Shown in pieces: positions 8,155-17,569 of a DNA stretch of 64,000 bases. This stretch comes from Ramlibacter sp. (GTDB taxonomy: Bacteria > Pseudomonadota > Gammaproteobacteria > Burkholderiales > Burkholderiaceae_C): the NCBI GenBank assembly GCA_019635435.1, contig JAHBZM010000001.1, positions 2,480,001-2,544,000 on the forward strand, written 5' to 3'. The notes under the pieces were generated by a model. That model saw nothing but the letters and a program-made list of their open reading frames with translations. It had not been told where the DNA came from and made no database searches. Each line of letters begins with the position of its first letter. Position 1 is the stretch's first letter. Made by a program: the position numbers and the translations under genes.

Positions 8155-11100
8155 AAGCGCCTCGTCAACTGGCCTGGCTGCCCATCGCCATTCTGCTGGC
8201 GCTGCTTCTGTCGGTGCTGGCCTTTTTCTATTCCAAGACGCGCAGCTACGGCGAGGCCGACTACTTTGAAAACGTGGCCTTGCTACGGCATTTCAAGCAA
8301 CTGGACGCGCAATGGGAAACGGATGTGCTGAAGTCCAAGATGGGCATCAACCGCAACTACGACCCGCTGGCCGGATCGGTGAGCGAATTCACCCAGATGC
8401 TGGAGCAGCTCAAGCTTGAGCTCCAGGCGCCCGAACACGTTGAAGATGCCACGCTGGCGCAAGGCCGCGAAGCGCTGCGGCTTGCCTTCGAGCAGAAGAC
8501 GGCGCTGATCGAGCGGTTCAAGTCGCACAACGCGGTGCTGCGCAATTCTCTGGCCTTTCTGCCCACGGCGGCTGAGGACATCCAGCAGTCGCTCAAGGGG
8601 GGCAATGGCGGCCTGCCGCCGGCCATGCGGCAGATGGTGGCCCAGGTGAACAGGCTGCTGCTGGCCAGCACCCTGTACAGCCAGAACGCGTCGGTTGAAA
8701 AAGGCATCGAGATCCAGGCGGGGCTGAATCAACTGGCTGGCGGGCTCCACGCGGTGCGCCCCGAGACCCAGGACATGCTGGATATCTTCAGCAGCCACGT
8801 TCAGGCCGTGCTGCGCGAGCAGCGGATCGTGGATGACCTGCTGGACCAGATTGCCCTTGTGCCCACCGGTCAGCGCATTGATGCGATCCACAACCAGCTG
8901 AGCCGCAGCCAGCAGGGTGCGGCCGCGCAGAACAAGCAGTACCGCCAGTTCCTGCTGATCTTCTCGGCAGCGCTGGTGGCGCTGTTGCTGTTTGCGGCCA
9001 CGCGCTTGCTGCGCAGCCATGCCACGATCAACCAGATCAACCTCGACCTTCAGGACGCCAACCAGAACCTGGAACTGCGGGTGCAGGCGCGCACCAGGGA
9101 GCTGGCGGAGGCCAAGGAACTGGCCGAGGAAGCCACCCGGATGAAGTCGGACTTCCTGGCCAACATGAGCCATGAAATCCGCACCCCCATGAACGCCATC
9201 ATCGGTCTCTCGCATCTGGTGCTCAAGACCGAGCTGTCGGTGCGCCAGCGCGACTACATCAGGAAAGTCCAGAGTTCAGGCCAGCATCTGCTGGGCGTGG
9301 TGAACGACATCCTGGATTTTTCCAAGGTCGAAGCGGGCAAGCTGGCCATCGAGCAAGCCGACTTTGAACTGGAGAAGCTGCTTGACAACCTGGGCAACCT
9401 GGTCAGCGAGAAGAGTCACTCCAAGGGGCTGGAACTGGTCTTCGAGGTCGGCGCCGATGTGCCGCCCCAACTGGTGGGTGACTCGTTGCGCCTGGGTCAG
9501 ATCCTGCTGAACTACGCCAACAACGCGGTCAAGTTCACGGAGCAAGGCGAGATCATCGTCAGCGTGGAGGCGGTCGAACGCACCGGGCAGGAGGTGCTGC
9601 TGCGCTTTGGCGTGCGCGACACCGGCATTGGGCTCACACCCGAGCAGATTGGCCGGCTGTTCCAGAGCTTCTCGCAAGCCGATGCGTCCACCACCCGCAA
9701 GTTTGGCGGGACCGGGCTGGGCCTGGCCATCTCGAAAAAGCTGGCCGAACTGATGGGCGGAGAAGTGGGGGTCGAAAGCGAATACGGACGGGGCAGCCTG
9801 TTCTGGTTCTCGGCCAGGCTTGGCATCGGCTCCGCGACGCAGCGCGAACTCGTGCCGGTGCCCGACCTGCGCGGTCGCCGGGCCCTGGTGGTGGAGGACA
9901 ACGAGCACGCGCGCACCGTCATTGCCGAGATGCTGCGCGGCATGACCTTTGAGGTCGGCGAGGTCGCTGCTGGCGCCGCCGCGGTGGAGGCCGTGCGCTG
10001 CGCCGCCATCGATGGCCGGCCCTATGACATTGTTTATCTGGACTGGCGCATGCCCGTCATGGACGGCATGGAAACGGCGCGGCGCATCAAGGCTCTGGGG
10101 CTGCCGTCACCGCCGATGTTCCTGATGGTCACGGCCTACGGGCGCGAAGAGATGCTCAAGGAGGCGTGCGACGCGGGCATCGAGAACGTGCTGGTGAAAC
10201 CGGTGAACCCGTCCATCCTGTTCGACACCACCATGAGCGTGCTGGGCGGATACCGGTCCGAGCCCCGCGAGGCGGCGGAACAGCTCTCCAGTGCATTGAC
10301 GCGGCTCACCGCCATTCGCGGCGCCCGCATCCTGCTTGTCGAGGACAACGACATCAACCAGCAGGTGGCGCGCGAACTGCTCCAGGACGCCGGCTTGACG
10401 GTCGAGGTCGCCGAACACGGCCGGATGGCGCTGGACATGGTGCAGCAAGCTTCCTACGACCTGGTCTTCATGGACATGCAGATGCCCGTGATGGACGGCG
10501 TGACGGCCACCATCGAAATCCGCAAGATCGCCCGCCTGGCCGGGCTCCCCATTGTCGCCATGACCGCCAACGCCATGGAGCAGGATCGTCGCAGGTGCCT
10601 GGACTCGGGCATGGACGACTTCATTGGCAAACCCATTGATCCCGATGACATGTGGACCATTTTGCTGCGCTGGATCAAGCCACGCGCGGCAACCCCGGCG
10701 CCGGACGCGGAACCGCCCCGCCCGCCAGTGGCGCCGGCGGCCGACGGCTTGCCCTCGGGCATCGCCGGGCTGGACGTCACGGCGGGGCTGTCGCGGATGA
10801 TGGGAAAGAAGCCGCTGTACCTGTCCATGCTGCGCAAATATGTGGCCGGGCAGAAGAGCGTTCCCGCCGATATTCGCAGGACCCTTGACGAGGGCGACTG
10901 GGACACCGCGGAACGCCTGGCACACACGCTGCGGGGCGTTTCGGGCAACATCGGCGCCTTGAGGATTCCCGAGCCGGCCGGTGAACTGGAGCGGGCCATC
11001 AAAACCCGCCAGCCGCGCGAACAGCTGGACCTGCTGCTTCACGTCCTGGACAGCGCGATGAAAGAACTGGTCAGTGACCTGCAAGCCCAGTTGCCACCTG

Positions 11101-11186
11101 AAGCCGCGCCAGCGGCTGCGGCGTCGGCCGGGGGCAGTGCCCGCCACCAGGAGAAGGCGGCGGCAACCACCGCCGCGGCGCAGTGA
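8151..11186 (+). CDS. Hybrid sensor histidine kinase (DAHL-type sensor, two receivers, HPt)
   Basis: 1011-residue phosphorelay protein. Membrane segments at about 7-24 and 264-285 enclose a periplasmic all-helical sensor region resembling the DAHL domain. Then a coiled coil, HisKA with MSHEIRTPMNAIIG (His near 341), HATPase (NYANNAVKF, DTGIGLTPEQ, FGGTGLGLAI), receiver 1 (VVEDN ... LDWRMPVMDG, Asp near 630), receiver 2 (LVEDNDINQQ ... FMDMQMPVMDG, Asp near 773) and a C-terminal HPt (AHTLRGVSGNIGA, His near 924). All phosphotransfer residues are intact. No DNA-binding regulator is adjacent. A low-complexity Ala-rich tail ends the protein. Overlaps the peroxidase gene by ATGA. Confidence 0.93.
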   Translation: MKAPRQLAWLPIAILLALLLSVLAFFYSKTRSYGEADYFENVALLRHFKQLDAQWETDVLKSKMGINRNYDPLAGSVSEFTQMLEQLKLELQAPEHVEDATLAQGREALRLAFEQKTALIERFKSHNAVLRNSLAFLPTAAEDIQQSLKGGNGGLPPAMRQMVAQVNRLLLASTLYSQNASVEKGIEIQAGLNQLAGGLHAVRPETQDMLDIFSSHVQAVLREQRIVDDLLDQIALVPTGQRIDAIHNQLSRSQQGAAAQNKQYRQFLLIFSAALVALLLFAATRLLRSHATINQINLDLQDANQNLELRVQARTRELAEAKELAEEATRMKSDFLANMSHEIRTPMNAIIGLSHLVLKTELSVRQRDYIRKVQSSGQHLLGVVNDILDFSKVEAGKLAIEQADFELEKLLDNLGNLVSEKSHSKGLELVFEVGADVPPQLVGDSLRLGQILLNYANNAVKFTEQGEIIVSVEAVERTGQEVLLRFGVRDTGIGLTPEQIGRLFQSFSQADASTTRKFGGTGLGLAISKKLAELMGGEVGVESEYGRGSLFWFSARLGIGSATQRELVPVPDLRGRRALVVEDNEHARTVIAEMLRGMTFEVGEVAAGAAAVEAVRCAAIDGRPYDIVYLDWRMPVMDGMETARRIKALGLPSPPMFLMVTAYGREEMLKEACDAGIENVLVKPVNPSILFDTTMSVLGGYRSEPREAAEQLSSALTRLTAIRGARILLVEDNDINQQVARELLQDAGLTVEVAEHGRMALDMVQQASYDLVFMDMQMPVMDGVTATIEIRKIARLAGLPIVAMTANAMEQDRRRCLDSGMDDFIGKPIDPDDMWTILLRWIKPRAATPAPDAEPPRPPVAPAADGLPSGIAGLDVTAGLSRMMGKKPLYLSMLRKYVAGQKSVPADIRRTLDEGDWDTAERLAHTLRGVSGNIGALRIPEPAGELERAIKTRQPREQLDLLLHVLDSAMKELVSDLQAQLPPEAAPAAAASAGGSARHQEKAAATTAAAQ

Positions 11187-11203
11187 ATTGAGCGCGGGAG
11201 GCC

Positions 11204-11920
11204 TCAGCCCGCCAGGCCCACGTACACGTTCTGCACGTCGTCGTTGGCGTCGATGCCGGCCAGAAAGGCCTCGACTTCTTCCATGGCCTCGGCTGACAGG
11301 CTGGCCGGGTCCACCGGGTTTTTGGGCTTGTAGCCCAGCTTGGCCGACAGCACGGTGAAGCCTTGCGCGGGCAGGGCGCGGCTGACCACGTCCACATCGG
11401 TCGGGTCGGTGATGAAGATGGTGGCGCCGTCTTCGCCCGGCTCGAAGTCCTGGGCGCCGGCCTCGATGGCAGCCACTTCGGGGTCGGCATCGGTGGCGCC
11501 GGCGGTGGGCTCGGCCTCGACCATGCCCACGTGGTCAAAGTCCCAGCTCACCGAGCCTGAGGCGCCCAGCTGCCCCTTGCGGAACAGCACCCGCATCTCG
11601 GGCGCGGTGCGCTTCACGTTGTCGGTCAGGCACTCCACCATCACCGGCACCTGGTGCGGGGCAAAGCCCTCGTAGATCACGTGCTCGAAATTGACCGTCT
11701 CGCCCGTGAGGCCCGCGCCCTTCTTGATGGCGCGCTCCAGCGTGTCCTTGGGCATGGAGACCTTGCGGGCCTGCTCCACCACCAGCCGCAGCCTGGCGTT
11801 GCTGGCCGGGTCGGCGCCGTTGCGCGCGGCCACCATGATGTCCTTGGCCAGCCGGCCAAACAGCTTGCCCCTGGCATCCGCGGCCTGTGCCTTGCCCTTT
11901 GCTTTCCACTGCGCGCCCAT
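11204..11920 (-). CDS. YebC/PmpR-family protein (YeeN-like paralogue)
   Basis: 238 residues of the YebC/TACO1 family, whose members act on translation of difficult sequences or as transcription regulators. It matches across KLFGRLAKDIMVAARNGADP, MPKDTLERAIKKG, IYEGFAPHQVPVMVECLTDN and FRKGQLGASGSVSWDF, but begins MGAQWKAKGKAQAADARGK instead of the classic MAGHSKWANIQHRKG. It is therefore the divergent paralogue; the canonical copy is at 51312-52037. Start at 11920 gives the family N-terminus; the open frame upstream encodes an Arg-rich stretch without support. Convergent with the hybrid kinase gene. Confidence 0.93.
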   Translation of the reverse strand: MGAQWKAKGKAQAADARGKLFGRLAKDIMVAARNGADPASNARLRLVVEQARKVSMPKDTLERAIKKGAGLTGETVNFEHVIYEGFAPHQVPVMVECLTDNVKRTAPEMRVLFRKGQLGASGSVSWDFDHVGMVEAEPTAGATDADPEVAAIEAGAQDFEPGEDGATIFITDPTDVDVVSRALPAQGFTVLSAKLGYKPKNPVDPASLSAEAMEEVEAFLAGIDANDDVQNVYVGLAG

Positions 11921-11976
11921 GTGTCGATTTCCTTGAGGGTGGGTGCGCCGCCGGCGGCTGCGCACAACCCATGATC

Positions 11977-14184
11977 CTAAACGCCCGTGGCGAGCCCTTG
12001 GGGTGGCAGCGTAAAGAAAAATGTTGCCCCGCCGTCTGGCCGGGATTCGGCCCAGACCCGGCCCTCGTGCCGCTCGATCACCCGCTTGACCGTGGCCAGG
12101 CCGACGCCGGTGCCTGGAAACTCGCTGACCGAGTGCAGCCGCTGGAACGTGCCGAACAGTTTGTCGGCATAGGCCATGTCAAAGCCCGCGCCGTTGTCGG
12201 CCACGAAGTAAACCGGATCGGTGCCTGGCTTGTCGATGCGGCCGACCCGGATCTCCGCGTCGGCGCGGCGCGAGCTGAACTTCCAGGCGTTGGCAATCAG
12301 GTTCTCCATGGCAATTTTGAGGAAGCCTTCATCGCCATGAACCTGGAGGTCCGGCGCGATGGCGATGACCACGTCCCGCTCGGGCTCGCGCGCGCGCAGC
12401 CGGGCCACCACGTCGGTGGCGACGCGGCTCAGGTCCACCGCCTGCGGGCGCAGGCTGCTGTGCGAGATGCGCGCCAGCGCTAGCAGGCTCTCGATCAGTT
12501 GCCCCATCTGTTCCACGCCGGCCCGGATCCGGCCGATGTAGATGTGCGCCTTCTCGCTGGCATCCGGAGGGAGCTGCCTGGATAACAGCAGGCTGAAACC
12601 GTCGATGACGCGCAGCGGCGAGCGAAGGTCGTGCGAGACCGAATACGAAAAGGCCTCCAGCTCGCTATTGGAGCGGCGCAATGCGGCTTCAATGGCCTTG
12701 ATCTCGGTGATGTCGGCGTCCATGCCGATCCAGCAGGTGACCTCGCCCTTGGAGCCGCGCACCGGTGAGGCGCGGTACGACAGGGTGTGGAGCGTGCCGT
12801 CCTGGGCGTGCACGCGACGCACCCCGGAAAACACACCGCCGGTACCACTGACCAGCGCCCACTGCCGCCGCATCTCGGCCACATCCTCGGCAACCACGGC
12901 GTCGGCCCATTCATGACCGAGCCACTTGGGTGCCGCGCCTCCCACCAGCTCGTACCAGGCCCGGTTGAGGTAGGTGACCGCCCCCTTGGGGTTGACGATC
13001 CACATGACCTGGGGGGCCTGCTCGGCCGCGGCCTGAAAAAGGGCCTCCTGCCGGGCCAGCGCCTCGGAGCGTTCCCGCACCCGGTTTTCGAGATCGGCGT
13101 TGAGCTCGCGGACTTCTTCCATCAGGCCCACGTTCTCGATGGCTGTGGCGGCGATGTGGGTCAGCTCTTCCAGCAGGTACTGGTCGTGCATGGAGAACTC
13201 GCCCTCGACCTTGTCTGACAGTTCCAGATAGCCCACGGTCGTGCCCTGGCGGTTTTTCAGGGGCGTGACCAGCCAGCCCCGCATTTCCGGGCGGCCCTGG
13301 CCCTGCGCCAGCTGCCCCCGCCAGCAGGGGTGTTCCAGCAGCCCGGCCGTGCTGAGCCGAAGCGGCAGGGCGGCCTCGTCCAGGCCCTGGCCCGTGCTGC
13401 GCTGGACCACCGCGAGCAGGCCGGCCCTGTCCTGCCACACCGCATGCTTGTCTGACAACGAAATGCCGCCGGCCTGGCGAACCGAGTCGCCCACGCGCTG
13501 CAGGCTCACAAAGCACTGGTGCGCCTGCACCACGGCGCGCGCCTGCTCCGCCACCGCCTGCAGCAGCGGCCCCAGGGACTGGTGCTGCGCAATCGCCTGG
13601 GCGGCCTCCGCGGCGCGCCGCAAGGTCTGCAGGTCGTCGCGCACGCGCAGCTCGGCCTGCTTGCGCTGGGTGATGTCGCGGATGATGACCACGATCTGCC
13701 CGCTGTCCAGGGGCAGCAGGCGGGCCTCGCAATGCGTGTCGCCGTCAGGGCGCCGCCTGGCGTATTCAACGCTCACGGTGGCGTTGTAGGTGAGCACCTG
13801 ATGCGCCGCGGCCAGAAGCTGCGCGGCTGCTTCCCGCAGCGGGGTGTCCTGCAGCGGGCGGCCGACAAAGTCCCGGCGGGACACCTGGAGCTCGTGGCTC
13901 GCGCCGGCCTTCACGTCCAGCACCGTGCCGCCGCGGTCCAGGCGCAGGACCAGGTCGGGGATGGCCTGAAACACGGCCCGCATCTCGGCGTTGGCCTCGA
14001 CCAGTTCCTGCGAACTCAGCTCCAGCGACCGCTCCATCATCTGGCGGTCGGCATCGCTGGCCAGGTAGGCGTCATTGACACCGTCAATGAACGCCTGCCA
14101 CTCGGGCGGGATGGCCGCCAGATCCCCAAGATGGCGCCTCAGCTGGCGCCGCAGGAGGCTGTGCAGATGCTCCATGCCGGTCAT
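11977..14184 (-). CDS. PAS/GAF sensor histidine kinase
   Basis: 735-residue, apparently soluble kinase. A PAS domain near 65-170 (AIPDLVLRLDRGG ... VVIIRDITQRKQAE), a GAF domain near 200-350 (ending EELTHIAATAIENVGL), a coiled coil, a second PAS with PAC (about 380-500: IVNPKGAVTYLNRAWYELVG ... GMDADITEIKAIE), HisKA with FSYSVSHDLRSPLRVIDGF (His near 520) and HATPase (NLIANAWKFS, DNGAGFDMAY, GTGVGLATVKRV). The type resembles phytochrome-like and cyanobacterial kinases. Its start overlaps the stop of the FIST gene by ATGA, so the FIST protein is the likely input partner. No response regulator follows. Confidence 0.93.
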   Translation of the reverse strand: MTGMEHLHSLLRRQLRRHLGDLAAIPPEWQAFIDGVNDAYLASDADRQMMERSLELSSQELVEANAEMRAVFQAIPDLVLRLDRGGTVLDVKAGASHELQVSRRDFVGRPLQDTPLREAAAQLLAAAHQVLTYNATVSVEYARRRPDGDTHCEARLLPLDSGQIVVIIRDITQRKQAELRVRDDLQTLRRAAEAAQAIAQHQSLGPLLQAVAEQARAVVQAHQCFVSLQRVGDSVRQAGGISLSDKHAVWQDRAGLLAVVQRSTGQGLDEAALPLRLSTAGLLEHPCWRGQLAQGQGRPEMRGWLVTPLKNRQGTTVGYLELSDKVEGEFSMHDQYLLEELTHIAATAIENVGLMEEVRELNADLENRVRERSEALARQEALFQAAAEQAPQVMWIVNPKGAVTYLNRAWYELVGGAAPKWLGHEWADAVVAEDVAEMRRQWALVSGTGGVFSGVRRVHAQDGTLHTLSYRASPVRGSKGEVTCWIGMDADITEIKAIEAALRRSNSELEAFSYSVSHDLRSPLRVIDGFSLLLSRQLPPDASEKAHIYIGRIRAGVEQMGQLIESLLALARISHSSLRPQAVDLSRVATDVVARLRAREPERDVVIAIAPDLQVHGDEGFLKIAMENLIANAWKFSSRRADAEIRVGRIDKPGTDPVYFVADNGAGFDMAYADKLFGTFQRLHSVSEFPGTGVGLATVKRVIERHEGRVWAESRPDGGATFFFTLPPQGLATGV

Positions 14185-15341
14185 TCAGCCAGGGTGGTGA
14201 TGGTCATGGTCTGGTTGTGCAGCTCGCAGCGGGCTCCGGGGGAAAAAGGGGAAATCTCGCCATACGAATAAAAGCCGGCCAGCGCGGGCTGATGCCCCAG
14301 CACCTCGCGAACTGCCTCAACCTCTTCTTCGATGCGCTGCTTCAGGACCAGCTTGCGCCCCACGCAGCTGATGAGCAGGGCCAGATCGGCATGGGCTGCG
14401 CCCAGTGGCGGGCGGCTGGTGCGGGCCGCGCCCGTGGCGCCATCGATCAGGCGGTCAAAATTGGCTTTCATGAGGCGCGCGTAAGCCCCTTCGGGCACAT
14501 CCCCGGCAAAGGTCAGGCTCTGGGCCTGTTCATCCACCGACAGGATGGTGCGCACCACTGGCGGCTCGCCCGGGCTGGTGCGAAGACTCAAGGGAAACAG
14601 CAGCCCGCTGGCGGGCAGCTCGTGGGCGTGGTCGCCCAGGTACTGCTTGTACAGGCGCAATGCCGAATGCCCGTCCAGCTCATACAGCACATTGCCGCAG
14701 GACTTGGTGATCAGGCGCTCCGGCCCAAACGAGTCCCAGCCCCCCAGCGAGCCGAAGCCCACCTTCAGGTGGGGGCCATACAGGCCCAGCACCGCCACCG
14801 TCTGTTCGCAGGGCGTGCCCTCGCGGTAGACCAGCGTCTGCCCGAAGCGCGGGCCGTCGCCCGCCATGCCGCCCGTGATGCTCACGCCGCAGGGCAGGGC
14901 GGCGCCCAGGCCCGACACCAGGTCACTGCCATTGACGTTCAGGCCATCCGACAGCACCAGCACGTGCGCCAGGGCCTGCGCGGCCCCGTGGCTTTGCACC
15001 GTGGCGGGCAACTGCCGGCCCAGTGCCTCGCCTGCTTCATGGCTGCTGGTGGTTTGGGCCAGATCCACCATGGCGTGGCGCAGCGGCGTGCGCTCGAACT
15101 GCACGGCCGTGGCCACCAGTGAATCGTCCGACACCTGGGTGCCCGCGATCTCGCCGGCCGTGGAGCAGCCAAACAGCCAGGCACCGGGGTAGTCGCGTCG
15201 CAGCTGTTCGGACAGCGCGTGCTGCTGGAGCACCGCCGTGGCGCCAAATACAAAAACGACCTGGGCCGCTTCGGCGTCGGGGCCGGGCGCGGCCGGCTGC
15301 CAGCCCTGGGCCTGTGTCCATTGTCTTTGTTCGACTTTCAT
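14181..15341 (-). CDS. FIST signal-transduction protein
   Basis: 386 residues with the FIST N domain (AAQVVFVFGATAVLQQ, WLFGCSTAGEI, HVLVLSDGLNVNGSDL, SITGGMAGDGPRFG) and FIST C domain (GNVLYELDGHSALRLYKQYLG ... ALAGFYSYGEISPF). FIST proteins are predicted small-ligand sensors, possibly for amino acids, linked to kinases and diguanylate cyclases. The ATG at 15341 has GGGAGG about 5 bases upstream and gives the standard start; the much longer frame upstream is antisense to the DUF899 gene. Heads a two-gene operon with the PAS/GAF kinase. Confidence 0.93.
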   Translation of the reverse strand: MKVEQRQWTQAQGWQPAAPGPDAEAAQVVFVFGATAVLQQHALSEQLRRDYPGAWLFGCSTAGEIAGTQVSDDSLVATAVQFERTPLRHAMVDLAQTTSSHEAGEALGRQLPATVQSHGAAQALAHVLVLSDGLNVNGSDLVSGLGAALPCGVSITGGMAGDGPRFGQTLVYREGTPCEQTVAVLGLYGPHLKVGFGSLGGWDSFGPERLITKSCGNVLYELDGHSALRLYKQYLGDHAHELPASGLLFPLSLRTSPGEPPVVRTILSVDEQAQSLTFAGDVPEGAYARLMKANFDRLIDGATGAARTSRPPLGAAHADLALLISCVGRKLVLKQRIEEEVEAVREVLGHQPALAGFYSYGEISPFSPGARCELHNQTMTITTLAE

Positions 15342-15406
15342 GGGGCCTCCCTTTCGGATCGACGGGGCGGACGGAGCAACCCATTGTGCGCGGAGGGAAT
15401 GGCATC

Positions 15407-15433
15407 CGATGTGTATCAGATTGAAACACATCG
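15407..15433. promoter_or_regulatory. Inverted repeat between FIST and DUF899 genes
   Basis: Perfect 8-bp arms CGATGTGT (15407-15414) and ACACATCG (15426-15433) with an 11-bp AT-rich centre, in the middle of the 231-bp divergent intergenic region. This looks like a dimeric regulator site; the regulator is unknown. Confidence 0.4.
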
Positions 15434-15572
15434 AAAGACGAAAGGGTTCAGAAAATTCCCTAAGAGGTGGCGGGGCCAGGCCGCGGCACAACGCACACAG
15501 GTTGTCGATCCTGGGCGCCCCCATCCGTCGTACAAGGGAACCCAACCCTTGACCCCCGGCAAAGGAGCCCCC

Positions 15573-16277
15573 ATGCCCAACCTCAAACCCGCCGCCGAAC
15601 TGGCCGACGCCGCCAGCCGGCCGTACCCCAACGACAGCGCCGCGTACCGCGAAGCCCGCACCCGCCTGCTGGCCGAAGAAATCGAGCTGCGCCGCCACCT
15701 GGAGCGCGTGGCTGCCCTGCGCCGGGCCCTGCCGCTGGGCGGCCAGCCGCCCGACTACCAGTTCAGGGACGAGCAGGGCCGCACCCTGGCGCTGGCCGAC
15801 CTGTTTGGGCCGCATGACACGCTCATCACCTACTTCTGGATGTACGGCCCGCAGCGCAAGAACGCCTGCCCCATGTGCACCTCGCTGCTGGGTTCGCTCG
15901 ACGTGCCGGTGGTGGACCTCACGCAGAAGGTGGCCTTTGCCGTGCTGGGCCGCTCGCCCGTGGCGCGGCAACTGGCCTTTGCCCGCGAGCGCGGCTGGCG
16001 CAACCTCAAGTTTTACGAAACCGTGGGCGACGACTTTGCGCGCGACTACCGCGGCCTCTCGCCCGAGGGCGACGAATGGCCCGCGCTGGACGTGTGGGTC
16101 AGGCGCGGCGGCGCGGTGCACCACTTCTGGGGCGGCGAGATGGGCCCCACCGCCGACCCGGGCCAGGACGCGCGCGGCGCGCCCGACCTGGCCCCGCTGT
16201 GGAACCTGCTGGACCTCACGCCCGCCGGGCGCGGGGCCGACTGGTACCCCAAGCTGAGCTACCCCGCCGCGCCCTGA
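15573..16277 (+). CDS. DUF899 (thioredoxin-like) family protein
   Basis: 234 residues. The N-terminal half is helical (YREARTRLLAEEIELRRHLERVAALRRALP), a DUF899 hallmark, followed by a thioredoxin-like fold: DYQFRDEQGRTLALADLF, LITYFWMYG, then NACPMCTSLLGSLD, which carries a CxxC at the position of the thioredoxin active site. GVSPEGDEWPALDVW-type sequence and HHFWGGEM close the domain. Function is not established; redox activity is plausible from the CPMC motif. The ATG at 15573 has AAAGGAG at 15561-15567. Confidence 0.86.
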   Translation: MPNLKPAAELADAASRPYPNDSAAYREARTRLLAEEIELRRHLERVAALRRALPLGGQPPDYQFRDEQGRTLALADLFGPHDTLITYFWMYGPQRKNACPMCTSLLGSLDVPVVDLTQKVAFAVLGRSPVARQLAFARERGWRNLKFYETVGDDFARDYRGLSPEGDEWPALDVWVRRGGAVHHFWGGEMGPTADPGQDARGAPDLAPLWNLLDLTPAGRGADWYPKLSYPAAP

Positions 16278-16315
16278 GCCGGCGCCCCGAACCCCCGCGG
16301 CCAGGGGCTCGGCGG

Positions 16316-17209
16316 CTAGGGGGCCAGTGCCCCCGTGGCAATCATCACGTCAAACCCGTTGATGGTGGGCGAGGTGATGATGCCGCGCACCTCGGCCGGC
16401 GTTTCGCGGTTGACGCGGGCGTGCAGGGCCGACATGCCGGCCCTGCCTGTGTCGCTGGCGTTCCAGCGAAAGCTCAGGTAGCGGTAGCCGCCCTGCGTCT
16501 TGCTCTGGGTGTGGTTGGCACTGCCCGGCAGGATGGCCAGCAGCTGCTGCACCAGGGCCTCTTCACTCAGGCGCGGCTTGTCGGGCTGGCCGGGCGCACC
16601 GGCTGCGCCGGCCAGGCGCTGCCAGGTGGTGTAGCTCACCTGCTCGGTGGTGGTGCCCGGCACCCGGCCGCCGGTGCCACCCGGGGCCCAGAACGAGATC
16701 GAGAGCCACTGGTAGCGCGTGGTCTTGACGATCAGGTCGCCCGACGGGCTGCGCGCCAGTGCATACGCGCGCTCGGCGGACTCGTCGGTCTCGCCGCCCG
16801 AGCGGGCCCGGCTCTGGCGGAAGTAAAAGTTGTAGTTGAAGCGCTTGTCCAGAAGCAGGTAGCCGCCCTCGCAGCGGTAGCTGCCCCAGGCGGCGCGGGT
16901 GCCGATGACCTGCCGCTCCCCGGCGGGCTGCTGCGGCCGCAGCGTCAAATCGCCTTGCGGCTCCTGCAGCACCTCGACCACCGGGTGGCCGCCGGTCAGG
17001 TGGTTGAGCCGCACCGCGTTGAGCACGAGGTCGTAGTGGGCCACCGAGTCGTCGGCCGCATAGGCGCCCGCCAGATCGGGGCACTCGCCCCTGGCCGTGG
17101 GCGCCACCGGCGGGGTGGGCGGCGTGCGGCTGGGGCGGCAGGCGGCCAGGGCGGCGAGCAGGGCCAGGCCCCAAAGTGTCTTGTGCAGGTGCGTGCTTGC
17201 CATCGTCAT
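16316..17209 (-). CDS. Lipoprotein of unknown function
   Basis: 297 residues from the ATG at 17209. A type II signal peptide with lipobox LAALAAC (Cys near residue 24) is followed by a Pro/Thr-rich linker and a globular part with no family I recognise (features: GECPDLAGAYAADDS, WGSYRCEGGYLLLDKRF, YQWLSISFWAPGG, RYLSFRWNASD). Likely anchored in the outer membrane or facing the periplasm. A start at 17203 is equally possible. The start codon sits inside repeat copy A (17208-17276), which may have replaced the original 5' end or leader. Confidence 0.75.
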   Translation of the reverse strand: MTMASTHLHKTLWGLALLAALAACRPSRTPPTPPVAPTARGECPDLAGAYAADDSVAHYDLVLNAVRLNHLTGGHPVVEVLQEPQGDLTLRPQQPAGERQVIGTRAAWGSYRCEGGYLLLDKRFNYNFYFRQSRARSGGETDESAERAYALARSPSGDLIVKTTRYQWLSISFWAPGGTGGRVPGTTTEQVSYTTWQRLAGAAGAPGQPDKPRLSEEALVQQLLAILPGSANHTQSKTQGGYRYLSFRWNASDTGRAGMSALHARVNRETPAEVRGIITSPTINGFDVMIATGALAP

Positions 17210-17276
17210 TGCTACCAATTATGTAGCGCACAGTGGCCGCCGGCCCTGGACTCCAGCCCCTTTTGGCTTAAAAACC
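17208..17276. repeat. Short dispersed repeat, copy A
   Basis: About 65 bp beginning with an imperfect hairpin GCTACCAATTATGTAGC, followed by GCACAGTGGCCGCCGG, GGACTCCAG and CTTTTGGC. The same order recurs in copies B (23789-23857), C (55288-55351) and, inverted, D (47028-47085). It spans the gap between the lipoprotein start and the cbpM stop, and supplies the TAA of cbpM. Confidence 0.7.
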
Positions 17277-17567
17277 TTGCGCGCGCAGCTGGCGGCGCAG
17301 CTGCGCCACCTCTTCCATCAGGTCGGCGGTGAGCGCGGCCAGCTGCGGGTCGGCCCCGAAGGTGGACTCCAGCTGCGCAATGCGGCGGGCGCGCAGCAGG
17401 GTGGCGCTGTCAAAGCGGCCGGCGGCGGGCTCGGCATTGAGCACGCCGGCCTCGATGCGCGCGTGCACCCAGGTCACGGTCACGCCGCAGGCGCGGGCCA
17501 GTTCTTCGGCGGTGAAGGCGCGCTCGTCCAGCACCTCGCACTCCAGATAGGTGATGTCGTGTGGCAT
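17268..17567 (-). CDS. cbpM: Chaperone modulator CbpM
   Basis: 99-residue MerR-type helical protein that binds and restrains the DnaJ-like co-chaperone CbpA. Visible: ERAFTAEELARACGVTVTWVHARIEAGVL (winged-helix start) and a C-terminal coiled coil LTADLMEEVAQLRRQLRAQ. Lies 2 bp downstream of cbpA on the same strand, the conserved cbpA-cbpM pair. The stop codon falls at the edge of repeat copy A. Confidence 0.92.
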   Translation of the reverse strand: MPHDITYLECEVLDERAFTAEELARACGVTVTWVHARIEAGVLNAEPAAGRFDSATLLRARRIAQLESTFGADPQLAALTADLMEEVAQLRRQLRAQGF

Positions 17568-17569
17568 GG

